A stretch of DNA of 64,000 nt from Burkholderiales bacterium (GTDB taxonomy: Bacteria > Pseudomonadota > Gammaproteobacteria > Burkholderiales > Burkholderiaceae_C), in assembly GCA_003963005.1 (NCBI GenBank), contig RXJW01000036.1, positions 16,809-80,808 of the forward strand, read 5' to 3'. Below are positions 51,993-59,763 of this stretch, in pieces; the stretch's first letter is position 1; every line of letters begins with the position of its first letter. The position numbers and the translations under genes are program-made. The notes beneath the pieces were generated by a model. That model did no database searches. It was given only the letters and a program-made list of their open reading frames with translations, and was not told where the DNA came from.

Positions 51993-52307
51993 ATGAACAG
52001 ACCACTCATCATTCTCATCAACGCCTTGGCGCTGGGCGCGGCGCTGCCGGCGTTTGCCGGCCCGGACTGGCAGGCCATCGAACAGGCGCGCAAGGCGAAA
52101 CAAGCGACTCAGATGGCCCGCGATGGCAACCCCATGCCCGCCAAAGGCGCCGAAGCCATGACGTGTCCGCCGGACGCTCTGGTGCTGCCGCTGGACCACG
52201 GGCCGCGTGCGCAATCCACGCCGTACCTCAACGCCAAGCGCAAGGATCGGTATGAGGCAGAGCAGAAAGCCTGCAAGGAAGCGGCAGCCAAAGGGGCCGT
52301 CCAATGA
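51993..52307 (+). CDS. Small periplasmic protein of the cus operon, unknown
   Basis: The 104-aa protein has a signal peptide (MNRPLIILINALALGAALPAFA). The Lys/Ala/Glu-rich mature part begins GPDWQAIEQARKAKQA and has a central MTCPPDALVLPLDHGPRAQS. It ends in a helical EAEQKACKEAAAKG tail. A good ribosome-binding site (TTTAGGAG) precedes it. The stop overlaps the next frame (ATGA). Similar short proteins lie behind cusCBA in Burkholderiales to my knowledge. No function is known. Confidence 0.6.
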   Translation: MNRPLIILINALALGAALPAFAGPDWQAIEQARKAKQATQMARDGNPMPAKGAEAMTCPPDALVLPLDHGPRAQSTPYLNAKRKDRYEAEQKACKEAAAKGAVQ

Positions 52308-52731
52308 GCCCGCGTCGGCGTCGCCTGACCTCTGCGATGGCACTCGCTGTTGGCGGCATCCCCGTGCTGACCAGGGCAGCGCCAACGCCCCTCGAGGTCT
52401 GGAAGGGGCCAGGTTGCGATTGCTGCAGGGACTGGGTCAGTACTTGGGGGTCAAGGGCTTCCAAGTGACGACCCACGACTCGGGCAACACCGAGGCCCGT
52501 GCCCGCTTGGGCATGCCGCTGAAGTACGGCGCCTGCCATACCGGGCAGGTCGCGGGCTACGCCTTCGACGGCCATGAGCCGGCGCGCGAGGTGCTGCGCC
52601 TGCTCAAGGAAAGGCCCGCAGCCGTTGGTCTTGCCGTGCCCGGCATGCCAGGTGGCTCGCCGGGCATGGACTGGCCTGCCTTCGATGGACAGCGCCAGTA
52701 TTTACCAGCCCTACCGCTAGAACGCAGGTAG
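52304..52731 (+). pseudogene. Frameshifted DUF411 metal-binding protein
   Basis: The start ATG 52304 overlaps the previous stop. The first frame encodes an Arg-rich export leader (MSPRRRRLTSAMALAVGG) and LEVWKGPGCDCCRDWV, the N-terminal half of DUF411, then stops soon. The rest (YLGVKGFQVTTHDSGNTEAR, KYGACHTGQVAGYAFDGHEPA, GLAVPGMPGGSPGMD) continues in another frame to 52731. Loss of a single base near 52448 would explain the break. The intact copy at 26508 shows the full order. The gene is probably non-functional, unless this is a sequencing error. Confidence 0.8.
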
Positions 52732-53111
52732 CGCTCATCAACTCCCCTCAAAGGGAAATCGACATGAAGAAAGCTGCACTCCCTTCGCTGGTTCTAGGCC
52801 ACCGTCCATGATCGCAACCTGCGCGAAGTTGCGATGAACCGATGAACGTCTAAACCGATGACTCTCATAGGCGATCTCCTGCAGTGCATAAGTCACGGCG
52901 GAAGCTCGCGGGCAACACGACAACTACGGATCCGCGCTCGCAGCGCAACCGGGCGAATCGAAGGGGCAGCCAGATAACAACCCGAGCTCGCAGCTCATTG
53001 TCAAATGCCGGCCTACCCGCAAACACATGCTCCCGTCGCCCCTATCCCGGTGTGCGGACGATACTCCGCTGGAGGAACCGCCCGCGCGCCGAGGAGGCGC
53101 GAGGCCCAAGC
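52732..53111 (+). other. Decayed intergenic stretch after the cus block
   Basis: About 380 bases without a functional gene. A 15-codon signal-peptide-like beginning (MKKAALPSLVLG) starts at 52764 and stops at once, suggesting the cut-off start of a lost gene. The remainder has no recognisable coding pattern until the IS66 fragment. Confidence 0.5.
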
Positions 53112-53360
53112 ATGCCGGGTAACAACCACCTCGAACGGCAAATCAAGCCTTGGGCAATGGGTCGCAAGGCATGGTTGTTCTGCGGCAGCGAACTGGCCGG
53201 TCAGCGTGCGGCGATCGTGATGAGCTTGGTGCAGTCGGCCAAGCTCAATGGCCACGATCCCTGGGCCTACCTGCGCGACGTACTGGCACGACTGCCGACG
53301 CAGCTCAACAGCCGCATCGACGAGTTGTTGCCTCATCGGTGGACGCCAGCGGCCAACTGA
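53112..53360 (+). pseudogene. IS66-family transposase C-terminal remnant
   Basis: About 80 codons match the conserved end of the IS66 TnpC transposase: ERQIKPWAMGRKAWLFCGSELAGQRAA, then MSLVQSAKLNGHDPWAYLRDVLARLP and SRIDELLPHRW. The rest of the transposase and the inverted repeats are missing. It marks a past insertion and deletion at the junction between metal cargo and the ICE-like backbone. Confidence 0.85.
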
Positions 53361-53456
53361 ATAAGGCGGCCCCGCCAGCGTCAAGATGGAACGCCGGGAC
53401 GCTCACCCTGAGATGGCGGCACGCGCCATCGAAGCCTCGGGCGGCTGCGAGCAAGG

Positions 53457-54251
53457 CTACGCTGCGCGGACAACCTCGGCCAACGTATCGGATGCTACGG
53501 TTGGCGTTGGCGTTGGCGTTGGCGTTGGCGTTGGCTCCGCTGGAGATAGATTGATCCTCGGCTCTTCCGCGCCATCCGCGTAGGCTGGAAGATCCGATGC
53601 CGCCCCTTCCGACGAAGCTCGTGCCTGCGATCGATCGCCACCGTCGACTCTCTTCGCATCCTCTTCGTTCATCCGACGACGCACGCCTGACGAAAAGTTG
53701 CGGACCGTGGAGGACAACGACAACACTATGCGCTTGCAGTTCGAACGCTGGTGCTCTGCGGCCTTCTCGTTGATCACTTCCTCGATTTCCAGCGTCTGGA
53801 TGAGAGGCATAGCCTGGTCAAGCTTGTGGATGAGCTCGAAGTACCGCCGGCCCAGCGCCGAGGTGATGCCGATCTCGATCTCCAGCGGCACGGTGTCGTA
53901 GGTGGCGATCACCTCAATGCTGTTCTGCTTCAACAGCAGTTCGGCGCTGTCGATCACCTTGTCGACCTCCTTGGCCGCTACCTCGAGCTTGGCTCTCACG
54001 GCCTGCTCGATCTGCTCGATCGACTCGCGTGGCAGCTTCGTCCGCCCCAGCGTCGACACGAAGTACATGCCGGCCTGGAAGGTGTAGAAGCAGCGCGCAA
54101 AAATGCGCTTGCCCTCTCCGCTGGCCAGCGAGGTCCTGCGTTTCAGCGAGGCTGCCTCGACCCGTCGGAAGTCGGCGCGGTACTCGTCTTTCGACAGGAT
54201 GCGCCTGTTCGCCTCGCCGCTGTCCATCACTGCCAGTGTGCTCTCGCTCAT
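53457..54251 (-). CDS. DUF1845 (AcaB/PFL_4669-like) ICE protein with Pro-Thr repeat tail
   Basis: From ATG 54251 (264 aa), with a GGAG ribosome-binding site. The body (TFQAGMYFVSTLGRTKLPRE, EVIATYDTVPLEIEIGITSALGRRYFELIHKLDQAM) fits the DUF1845 family, found on integrative conjugative elements and IncA/C-type plasmids, where AcaB is a regulator. The C-terminal 60 residues are acidic and low-complexity and end with six Pro-Thr dipeptides. These are encoded by a 6-bp tandem repeat (53500-53535). It is transcribed toward the IS66 remnant. The role on this element is inferred from family context only. Confidence 0.7.
   Translation of the reverse strand: MSESTLAVMDSGEANRRILSKDEYRADFRRVEAASLKRRTSLASGEGKRIFARCFYTFQAGMYFVSTLGRTKLPRESIEQIEQAVRAKLEVAAKEVDKVIDSAELLLKQNSIEVIATYDTVPLEIEIGITSALGRRYFELIHKLDQAMPLIQTLEIEEVINEKAAEHQRSNCKRIVLSLSSTVRNFSSGVRRRMNEEDAKRVDGGDRSQARASSEGAASDLPAYADGAEEPRINLSPAEPTPTPTPTPTPTVASDTLAEVVRAA
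53500..53535. repeat. 6-bp microsatellite (GTTGGC x6) inside the DUF1845 gene
   Basis: Six perfect copies of GTTGGC are read on the minus strand as Pro-Thr repeats. The unit is a multiple of three, so copy-number changes alter tail length without shifting the frame. Confidence 0.9.
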
Positions 54252-55048
54252 GCGTGTCTCCGTGTGCCGTAACACCCGGCTCGATCTTGACCGACCCACG
54301 AGACAGGCAACAACCGGAAATCCGGCCCTTGGCGGCTTAGGTAGGCGGGGGCGCGATCACGACTGCAGCACCTAGCCACCTCCGACGTCGACGACGCGGC
54401 AGGGCCAACCCCAGGTTGCCCTTTCGAGACTGAGGGGCTTCATAGCCGCCGAAGTTGCCCGGAATGGAGTGGGCGCCGGGTTGTCCGATGCGCCCGATCA
54501 AGAGGCCGGTGTGGCGTGTCGAGATGCCCGAGACGGCGATGCCAGCGTCATCCGCTCTCAGTCTCCGAGGATCGGTGCCGCGTATGCCATGGTCGGCGAT
54601 TCGGCCTTGCCGCCGATCATCAACATGGTTCTGGCCCAACGGACAGCGCAAGACACGACTTTGGGAGGAACTGCTTGAGCGCGCTGATCAGGCGCTGTAC
54701 ACCGCCACGGCCAACGGGCGCTGTCACACTGGGGCGAGCCCACCGCTGTACCCGAGAAGCGAGTCACCGCCACTCTGAGCGAAGCATGACAAGCAGGAAA
54801 TCCCGAGATCAACGGCAGTGATTGAGGGGCGGGCAGCGCCTTCCCGCAGTGCGCCCCGACACAGTGCGCCCCGCATTTGACAAGCGTCAGAGAAGCAAGT
54901 ACCTTTGCCATCGATGCCGCAGCTGGCCCGGCATTCCAACTCTCGGCAAGCCCACCCTCTGCTCGACGTCGTCGTGCAGCCCCACGGGGCTCATCCACAC
55001 CTCTCCGATCTGACCTTTCGAGGCGCCGCCCCATGTGCGGACGCGCGT
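54252..55048. other. Long stretch without an intact gene, with a possible GGDEF remnant
   Basis: No complete gene is visible in about 800 bases. Around 54662-54740 one plus-strand frame reads EELLERADQALYTATANGRCHTG, which resembles the last helix of GGDEF (diguanylate cyclase) domains. Nothing recognisable precedes it in frame, so at most it is a decayed fragment. CAGTGCGCCCCG occurs twice near 54850-54880. The region looks like old insertion debris between the DUF1845 gene and the leader at 55049. Confidence 0.35.
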
Positions 55049-55120
55049 CGAAAGGTTTCCTGATCGGTCAGCTGGTGCCGGTCGCGCGCAGTCACGCGCG
55101 CTGAACTCCCAACCAGTCCA
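55049..55120 (+). ncRNA. Structured leader, copy 1 (divergent)
   Basis: CGAAAGGTTTCC followed by a GGTCAGCT-type box, a GC hairpin (GCGCG...CGCGC) and an A/C-rich end with a CAGTCC. The same order occurs at 56948 and 60841. It lies 99 bases before the start of the gene at 55219. It is the least conserved of the three copies. Confidence 0.4.
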
Positions 55121-55218
55121 AGAACGTCGGTTCGCACCGACAACCCTTCCAACCCCGCGGGGCAATTGCACCCGCGCCGGGCCTCGCATTGCCTCCGCTC
55201 ATCCGATGGAGGCACACC

Positions 55219-55842
55219 ATGCCGACACCCAGTGCGGCTTGCGCGCCGTTCGCGCGAGATCCGCTGACCCGAGCGTTCTTTGACCTTCCGGAAGATCACT
55301 GCGACCAGGACGATCCCCTGCCCGTCGCGCTGCAGGAACTTCCCCCCGAGGCCCAACGGGCCGTCCGCAACTTTCTCGATGACTCGGCGCCCGCGCCGGA
55401 GTGGTCCGAGGAGGATGTGGTGCACCTGCACTGGCGCCTGCTCCTGGAACTGCGCCGCCTTCCCGATCCCGAGACCCCGCTCGAAGAGAAGCTCGACACG
55501 CTGGCCTGGGCCCTGACGGACCCTGCGCTCGACCACCGTCCGTTCTCGTTCGCCAACTGCCTGCGGGTGGTGGGCAGCAGCCCGATGTCGCCTACGGCGT
55601 ACTTCGGCGCGCTGCAGGTCGAGGACGTGCGCAACTGGCTGCGCGCAAACGCCCGCAAGTGGGTTCGCGCCACGCTGGGCCGCTACCCCGATTGGGTCCA
55701 GGCGCTCATTCGCGAGCACCCGGACTGGGTGGCCAAGCAGTTGGCCCGCAATCCGCAGTGGATCAACGAGCAGATCAAGGCACACAGCGAGGCCGCGCAA
55801 CCGGACCTCTTCGGTTCGGCACTGCCTCTGCTGCCCAGCTGA
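55219..55842 (+). CDS. Conserved ICE-type protein with tandem PxW repeats, unknown
   Basis: From ATG 55219 (207 aa), with GGAGG 5-9 bases upstream. The acidic N-terminal half has no known domain (DPLTRAFFDLPEDHCDQDD). The C-terminal part has three 11-residue repeats at about 154-186: GRYPDWVQALI, REHPDWVAKQL and ARNPQWINEQI. It is cytoplasmic with no signal or membrane segment. It starts a run of backbone genes with short gaps. I do not recognise the family. The leader motif before it suggests shared control with the ribonucleotide reductase and DUF932 genes. Confidence 0.6.
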   Translation: MPTPSAACAPFARDPLTRAFFDLPEDHCDQDDPLPVALQELPPEAQRAVRNFLDDSAPAPEWSEEDVVHLHWRLLLELRRLPDPETPLEEKLDTLAWALTDPALDHRPFSFANCLRVVGSSPMSPTAYFGALQVEDVRNWLRANARKWVRATLGRYPDWVQALIREHPDWVAKQLARNPQWINEQIKAHSEAAQPDLFGSALPLLPS

Positions 55843-55852
55843 AAGGACCTGC

Positions 55853-56161
55853 ATGCCACAAGCATCAATCAGCCCCAGCTGGGGATTGTTCGCGATCTTC
55901 ATCCTGTGGGGCGTCGCCGGCGGGCTCGACCAACCGCTGCAGGCCTCCGAGGCCATCGCGGACATCGAGCCGATGCAGGCGATGCCTCCGATCCGGCTGC
56001 ATTGCCAGCCCGCCGCGGCCTTCCCTGATGAAGGCACGTCGACGGGCAAGACGCGTCCCGCTGGCCCGCCCCGGATGCTGCTCACTGCAGCCCCGGCTCG
56101 CGCAGGCGAGGCGCTCGCCGTCCCATCCACCGCTCTGTTCTGCCTCGTCATCGACCAATGA
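55853..56161 (+). CDS. Hypothetical protein with N-terminal hydrophobic segment
   Basis: The 102-aa product starts 10 bases after the previous stop, preceded by AAAGGACCTGC. It has one hydrophobic stretch (WGLFAIFILWGVAGGL) that could be a signal or anchor, and then a polar Ala/Pro-rich region. No family is recognised. Its place in a tight run of plus-strand genes and the ribosome-binding site support translation. The next gene's start region overlaps its end. Confidence 0.45.
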   Translation: MPQASISPSWGLFAIFILWGVAGGLDQPLQASEAIADIEPMQAMPPIRLHCQPAAAFPDEGTSTGKTRPAGPPRMLLTAAPARAGEALAVPSTALFCLVIDQ

Positions 56162-56172
56162 GGAGAGATCAC

Positions 56173-56481
56173 ATGAACCCTCAAACCACCCTACGTGGCG
56201 CCGAACTCCGCACGCTGGTGCCGGTGCACACCCTGACCGACCTCGACTGGCTCGTGAAGGAAAGCGAACTGCTGACCGGCGAGCCGGGCCGCGAGTTCGT
56301 GGTGGCCGGCGCCGATCGGCCCGCCTTCCACGTCCAGCTGGACCACGGTGGCTACCAGATCCGCCGTACCGACCACGGCGACACGCAGACCGCGCACCGC
56401 GCCACGGTGCCGGACCTGTTCAAGCATGCGCTGGGCAGCGCCCTCGTGTGCGGCCTTCTCTACACCACTGCGCTGCAGTAG
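56173..56481 (+). CDS. Small conserved ICE protein, unknown
   Basis: From ATG 56173 (102 aa), with GAGGAGA upstream. The sequence reads as a compact cytoplasmic domain (LTDLDWLVKESELLTGEPGREF, FHVQLDHGGYQIRRTDHGDTQTAH) and ends in a short hydrophobic LGSALVCGLLYTTALQ. No family is recognised. It is followed 27 bases later by the DUF4313-like gene, and both appear to belong to one transcript. Confidence 0.5.
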   Translation: MNPQTTLRGAELRTLVPVHTLTDLDWLVKESELLTGEPGREFVVAGADRPAFHVQLDHGGYQIRRTDHGDTQTAHRATVPDLFKHALGSALVCGLLYTTALQ

Positions 56482-56508
56482 CAGCGCGGTCTCTGAAAGG
56501 AGCACCCC

Positions 56509-56865
56509 ATGCTCCAACCACAAATTCTCGGCACCGTCAGCACACCGTACGGCGATGCACGGATCGTGATCGGCCGCTACCCCAAGGGCGGCGCGATCGC
56601 GGTGCAACTGCTGCTCGGCGACGACCCCGACGATGGCTGGACCCTGTCGACGAACCTGGCCTCCTACGGCGCCCGCGTCGCCACCGACGAGTTCACCGTC
56701 AAGTCCTGGTCCAAGAACGAGCCGGTGATCGAGCCGATGCTGGCCACCGGCCTGTTCGAGGACACCGGCCGGCGCTGCCCGTCCGGCTTCGTGGAGGCGC
56801 CGGTCTGGCGCGTGAAGGATCCCGCCCACGTGCCGCCTGTTCCCGCAGGCGTCGCGCACGCTTGA
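56509..56865 (+). CDS. DUF4313-like protein
   Basis: The 118-aa protein has AAAGGAGCACCCC as a strong ribosome-binding site. It fits the DUF4313 pattern: short strands (ARIVIGRYPKGGAIAVQLLLG, WTLSTNLASYGARVATDEF), then VKSWSKNEPVIEPML, TGLFEDTGRRCPSGFVEAPVWRV. DUF4313 proteins are small, common on mobile elements, and of unknown role. A terminator-like hairpin follows at 56902, ending this four-gene group. Confidence 0.65.
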   Translation: MLQPQILGTVSTPYGDARIVIGRYPKGGAIAVQLLLGDDPDDGWTLSTNLASYGARVATDEFTVKSWSKNEPVIEPMLATGLFEDTGRRCPSGFVEAPVWRVKDPAHVPPVPAGVAHA

Positions 56866-56901
56866 TCCTGACCCTGCCGGTGATCCGCTCACCGGCCCAA
56901 G

Positions 56902-56920
56902 GAACCGCCACCGGCGGTTC
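56902..56920 (+). terminator. Terminator-like hairpin after the DUF4313-like gene
   Basis: GAACCGCC (56902-56909) pairs with GGCGGTTC (56913-56920), followed by TTTCC. It lies 36 bases after the stop and directly before the leader RNA at 56948. The 359-base gap to the next gene (56866-57224) is otherwise only leader sequence. Confidence 0.6.
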
Positions 56921-56947
56921 TTTCCAGAGCGCGCCTTGGCGTGCTCC

Positions 56948-57018
56948 GGAAAGAAGGATCTCCCCAGGTAGCTGACAGACCTGTTGCCTTCGGCAACGAA
57001 GCCAGCCCAAGAGTCCCA
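56948..57018 (+). ncRNA. Structured leader, copy 2, upstream of the ribonucleotide reductase gene
   Basis: GGAAAGAAGG..TCC.C is followed by GGTAGCT (56967-56973), ACC, and the hairpin TTGCC-TTC-GGCAA. CGAAGCCAGCCC and AGAGTCC complete the motif. The copy at 60841 keeps every one of these blocks while the hairpin stem has different paired bases. It sits 207 bases before the start codon at 57225. It may be a member of a known class such as the radC RNA motif, which lies upstream of mobile-element genes; that assignment is a guess. Confidence 0.65.
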
Positions 57019-57224
57019 GTTGCAGCCCTCCCGGGCCGCACGACCTCAGCGCTGCCGCGGCCCTGCCGCGCGCTCCTCGCTGACCACCGCCTGGCGGCGG
57101 ACGCCCTCTGCGTCCCCTCGCCTTTTCCGCCCGCCCAAGCCTTCGAGGCCGCCCAGCAGCACGCGTCCCCACGCGTCCTGTCGGCCCGGTCCTGGCCACG
57201 CGGGTATCCCAACCTGGAGTTGTC

Positions 57225-59687
57225 ATGAAACTCAATGACCTTCCCTCTTCCATCGCCCAGCTCTCCCCGCAAGTCACCTCCGTCGATGTGCTGCTGGAGA
57301 AGTACGCCAAGGGCGACGAGACCACGATCGATGACGTGCAGCAGCGCGTCGCGCGGGCCCTGGCGCAAGCCGAGCCCGAAGACCGGCGCGATCACTGGCA
57401 GGAGCAGTTCCTGCATGCGATGCGCAGCGGCTTCGTCCCCGCCGGCCGGGTCAACTCCGCCGCCGGCACGGACATCCGCGCGACGCTGATCAACTGCTTC
57501 GTGCAGCCGGTCGGCGACAGCGTCTCCGACGACGTCGACGGCAAGCCCAGCATCTATACGGCGCTGGCCAAGGCCGCCGAGACCATGCGTCGCGGCGGCG
57601 GCGTCGGCTACGACTTCAGCCGCATCCGCCCGAAGGGCGCGATGGTCAAGGGCACCCACTCGAACGCGTCGGGTCCGGTGAGCTACATGCTCATCTTCGA
57701 CCAGTCCTGCGCGACGGTGGAGTCGGCTGGTTCGCGGCGTGGCGCCCAGATGGGCATCCTGCGCTGCGATCACCCCGACGTGCTGGAGTTCGTGCACGCC
57801 AAGGACCAGAACGGCCTGCGCAACTTCAACATCTCCGTGGGCATGACCGACGCGTTCATGCGCGCGGTCGAAGCCGACGAGTCCTTCGAGCTCGTGCATG
57901 CGGCCGAACCTGCTGCATCACTGCTCGACGCCGGCGCGCACCAGCGTGCCGACGGGAAGTGGGTGTACCGCACGGTGCGCGCCCGCGAGCTGATGGACGA
58001 GATCGTGCGGTCGACCTACGACCACGCGGACCCCGGCGTCGTGTTCCTCGATCGCATGAACGAGGAGAACAACCTGCACTACGTCGAGGTCATCGAGGCC
58101 ACCAACCCCTGCAGCGAGCAGAGCCTGCCCGACTACGGCTGCTGCTGCCTTGGCTCGATCGACCTGACCCGCTTCGTGCACGAGCCCTTCACGGCCGCCG
58201 CGCGCTTCGACTGGCCCGCCTTCGACGCCATCGTGCGCATTGCTGTGCGCATGCTGGACAACGTGCTGGAAGTGACCTTCTGGCCGCTGCCGGAGCAGCA
58301 GCGCGAAGCGATGTTCAAGCGTCGCATCGGCCTGGGCTTCCTGGGCCTCGGCAGCGCGCTGGTGATGCTGGGCGTGCGCTACAACTCGGCAGACGGCGTC
58401 GCCTTCGGGGCCAGGGTGGCCCAGGCGATGCGGGACACGGCCTACTGGGCCTCGATCGACTTGGGCGAGGAGAAAGGCGCTTTCCCGGCGCTGGACGCCC
58501 CGCGCTACCTGGAAAGCGGCTTCGCGAAGCGGCTGCCGACCGACATCCGGTTGGCCATCGCCCAGCGCGGCCTGCGCAACAGCCACCTGCTGTCGATCGC
58601 GCCCACCGGCACGATCAGCCTGGCCTTCGCGGACAACGCGAGCAACGGCATCGAGCCGGCGTTCGCGTGGACCTACAGCCGCAAGAAGCGCATGCCCGAC
58701 GACTCCTTCCAGGAGTACCTCGTCGAGGATCATGCCTACCGGCTGTACCGCGAGCGCGGCGGCGACGTGGCAAGCCTCCCGGCCAGCTTCGTGTCGGCGC
58801 TGGAGATGTCGGCGGACGAACACTTGCAGATGCTGGTGCACGTGCAGCCCTTCATCGACTCGTCGATCTCCAAGACGGTGAACGTGCCCGAGGACTACCC
58901 CTTCGAGGCGTTCAGGGAGCTGTACCTCAAGGCGTGGAAGGCCGGGCTCAAGGGCCTGGCGACCTACCGGCCCAACAGCGTGACCGGCGCGGTGCTCTCC
59001 GTGGCGCCGTCGGCCAAGCCGGCAATGCCAGGCACCGACGAGGACCCGTTGCGCAAGCAGATCGAGAGCCGCCCCGGCGGTGAGCTGCAGGGCGTGACGT
59101 CCAAGGTCGAGTACTGGACCGGCGAAGGCAAGAAGTCCGTGTACCTCACGGTCAACTTCATGCGAGTGCGCGGAACGGTCAACGGCCGCGAGGTCGTGAT
59201 CGAGCGCCCGGTGGAGTTCTTCGTGCCCGCCGGCCAACGTGACGAAGGCCAGCAATGGATCTCTTCGAACATGCGCCTGCTTTCGATGGTGGCCCGCTCC
59301 GGCGGATCGCTCGCGAAGGCGCTGGCCAACATGCGCGAGGTGGTCTGGGACAAGGGGCCGGTTCGCCACGGTGCGGTCGCCAAGGCCGAAGGCGGCCAGG
59401 TGCCGCGCATCCATGACTCCGAGGTCGCGGCCATCGGCCACGCACTGCAGGAGATCCTGGCGCGCCGCGGCTTCCTGGACGAACTGGGTGCGCAGGTGCC
59501 GACCGAGAAGCTGGCCCACAGGACCCAGGAAGGCACCGCCGTTGCGCCCGTCGAGATGGACGCCACCAGCGGCCTGCCGGTCGCCAGCGGCGGCAAGCCC
59601 TGCCCCGAGTGCGGCGCGCATGCGCTGCACAAGGTCGATGGCTGCCAACGCTGCCTGCACTGCCACCACACCGGCAGCTGCGGCTGA
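57225..59687 (+). CDS. nrdJ: Adenosylcobalamin-dependent (class II) ribonucleoside-diphosphate reductase
   Basis: The 820-aa protein reduces ribonucleotides to deoxyribonucleotides using B12. Catalytic landmarks are redox Cys91 (TLINCFVQP), NPCSEQ with Asn294, Cys296 and Glu298 in the active site, and the second redox Cys within CCCLGSIDL (306-308). The phosphate-binding SIAPTGTISL is also present. The C-terminal Cys-rich swivel is CPECGAHALHK...CQRCLHC. The N-terminus is short, so an ATP-cone is not apparent. Class II enzymes work with or without oxygen and could supply dNTPs during element replication in a new host. A structured leader lies 207 bases upstream. It is unusual cargo for an ICE backbone. 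Confidence 0.92.
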   Translation: MKLNDLPSSIAQLSPQVTSVDVLLEKYAKGDETTIDDVQQRVARALAQAEPEDRRDHWQEQFLHAMRSGFVPAGRVNSAAGTDIRATLINCFVQPVGDSVSDDVDGKPSIYTALAKAAETMRRGGGVGYDFSRIRPKGAMVKGTHSNASGPVSYMLIFDQSCATVESAGSRRGAQMGILRCDHPDVLEFVHAKDQNGLRNFNISVGMTDAFMRAVEADESFELVHAAEPAASLLDAGAHQRADGKWVYRTVRARELMDEIVRSTYDHADPGVVFLDRMNEENNLHYVEVIEATNPCSEQSLPDYGCCCLGSIDLTRFVHEPFTAAARFDWPAFDAIVRIAVRMLDNVLEVTFWPLPEQQREAMFKRRIGLGFLGLGSALVMLGVRYNSADGVAFGARVAQAMRDTAYWASIDLGEEKGAFPALDAPRYLESGFAKRLPTDIRLAIAQRGLRNSHLLSIAPTGTISLAFADNASNGIEPAFAWTYSRKKRMPDDSFQEYLVEDHAYRLYRERGGDVASLPASFVSALEMSADEHLQMLVHVQPFIDSSISKTVNVPEDYPFEAFRELYLKAWKAGLKGLATYRPNSVTGAVLSVAPSAKPAMPGTDEDPLRKQIESRPGGELQGVTSKVEYWTGEGKKSVYLTVNFMRVRGTVNGREVVIERPVEFFVPAGQRDEGQQWISSNMRLLSMVARSGGSLAKALANMREVVWDKGPVRHGAVAKAEGGQVPRIHDSEVAAIGHALQEILARRGFLDELGAQVPTEKLAHRTQEGTAVAPVEMDATSGLPVASGGKPCPECGAHALHKVDGCQRCLHCHHTGSCG

Positions 59688-59763
59688 ACAGGACCCGAGG
59701 CCCGGCGTGGCGCGCGATATCCATGCGCGTCGCGTCGGGGCTCCAACCCGCGTGGAGGACACC

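Noticed and set aside
52864..53120. Extended open frame from 52884 into the IS66 remnant
   Set aside because: Similarity to the transposase starts only at about 53112. The upstream codons are random-looking and no start signal fits.
53500..53535. The GTTGGC array considered as a CRISPR or plasmid iteron
   Set aside because: Units are contiguous with no spacers, lie inside a coding frame and read as Pro-Thr, so this is a coding microsatellite.
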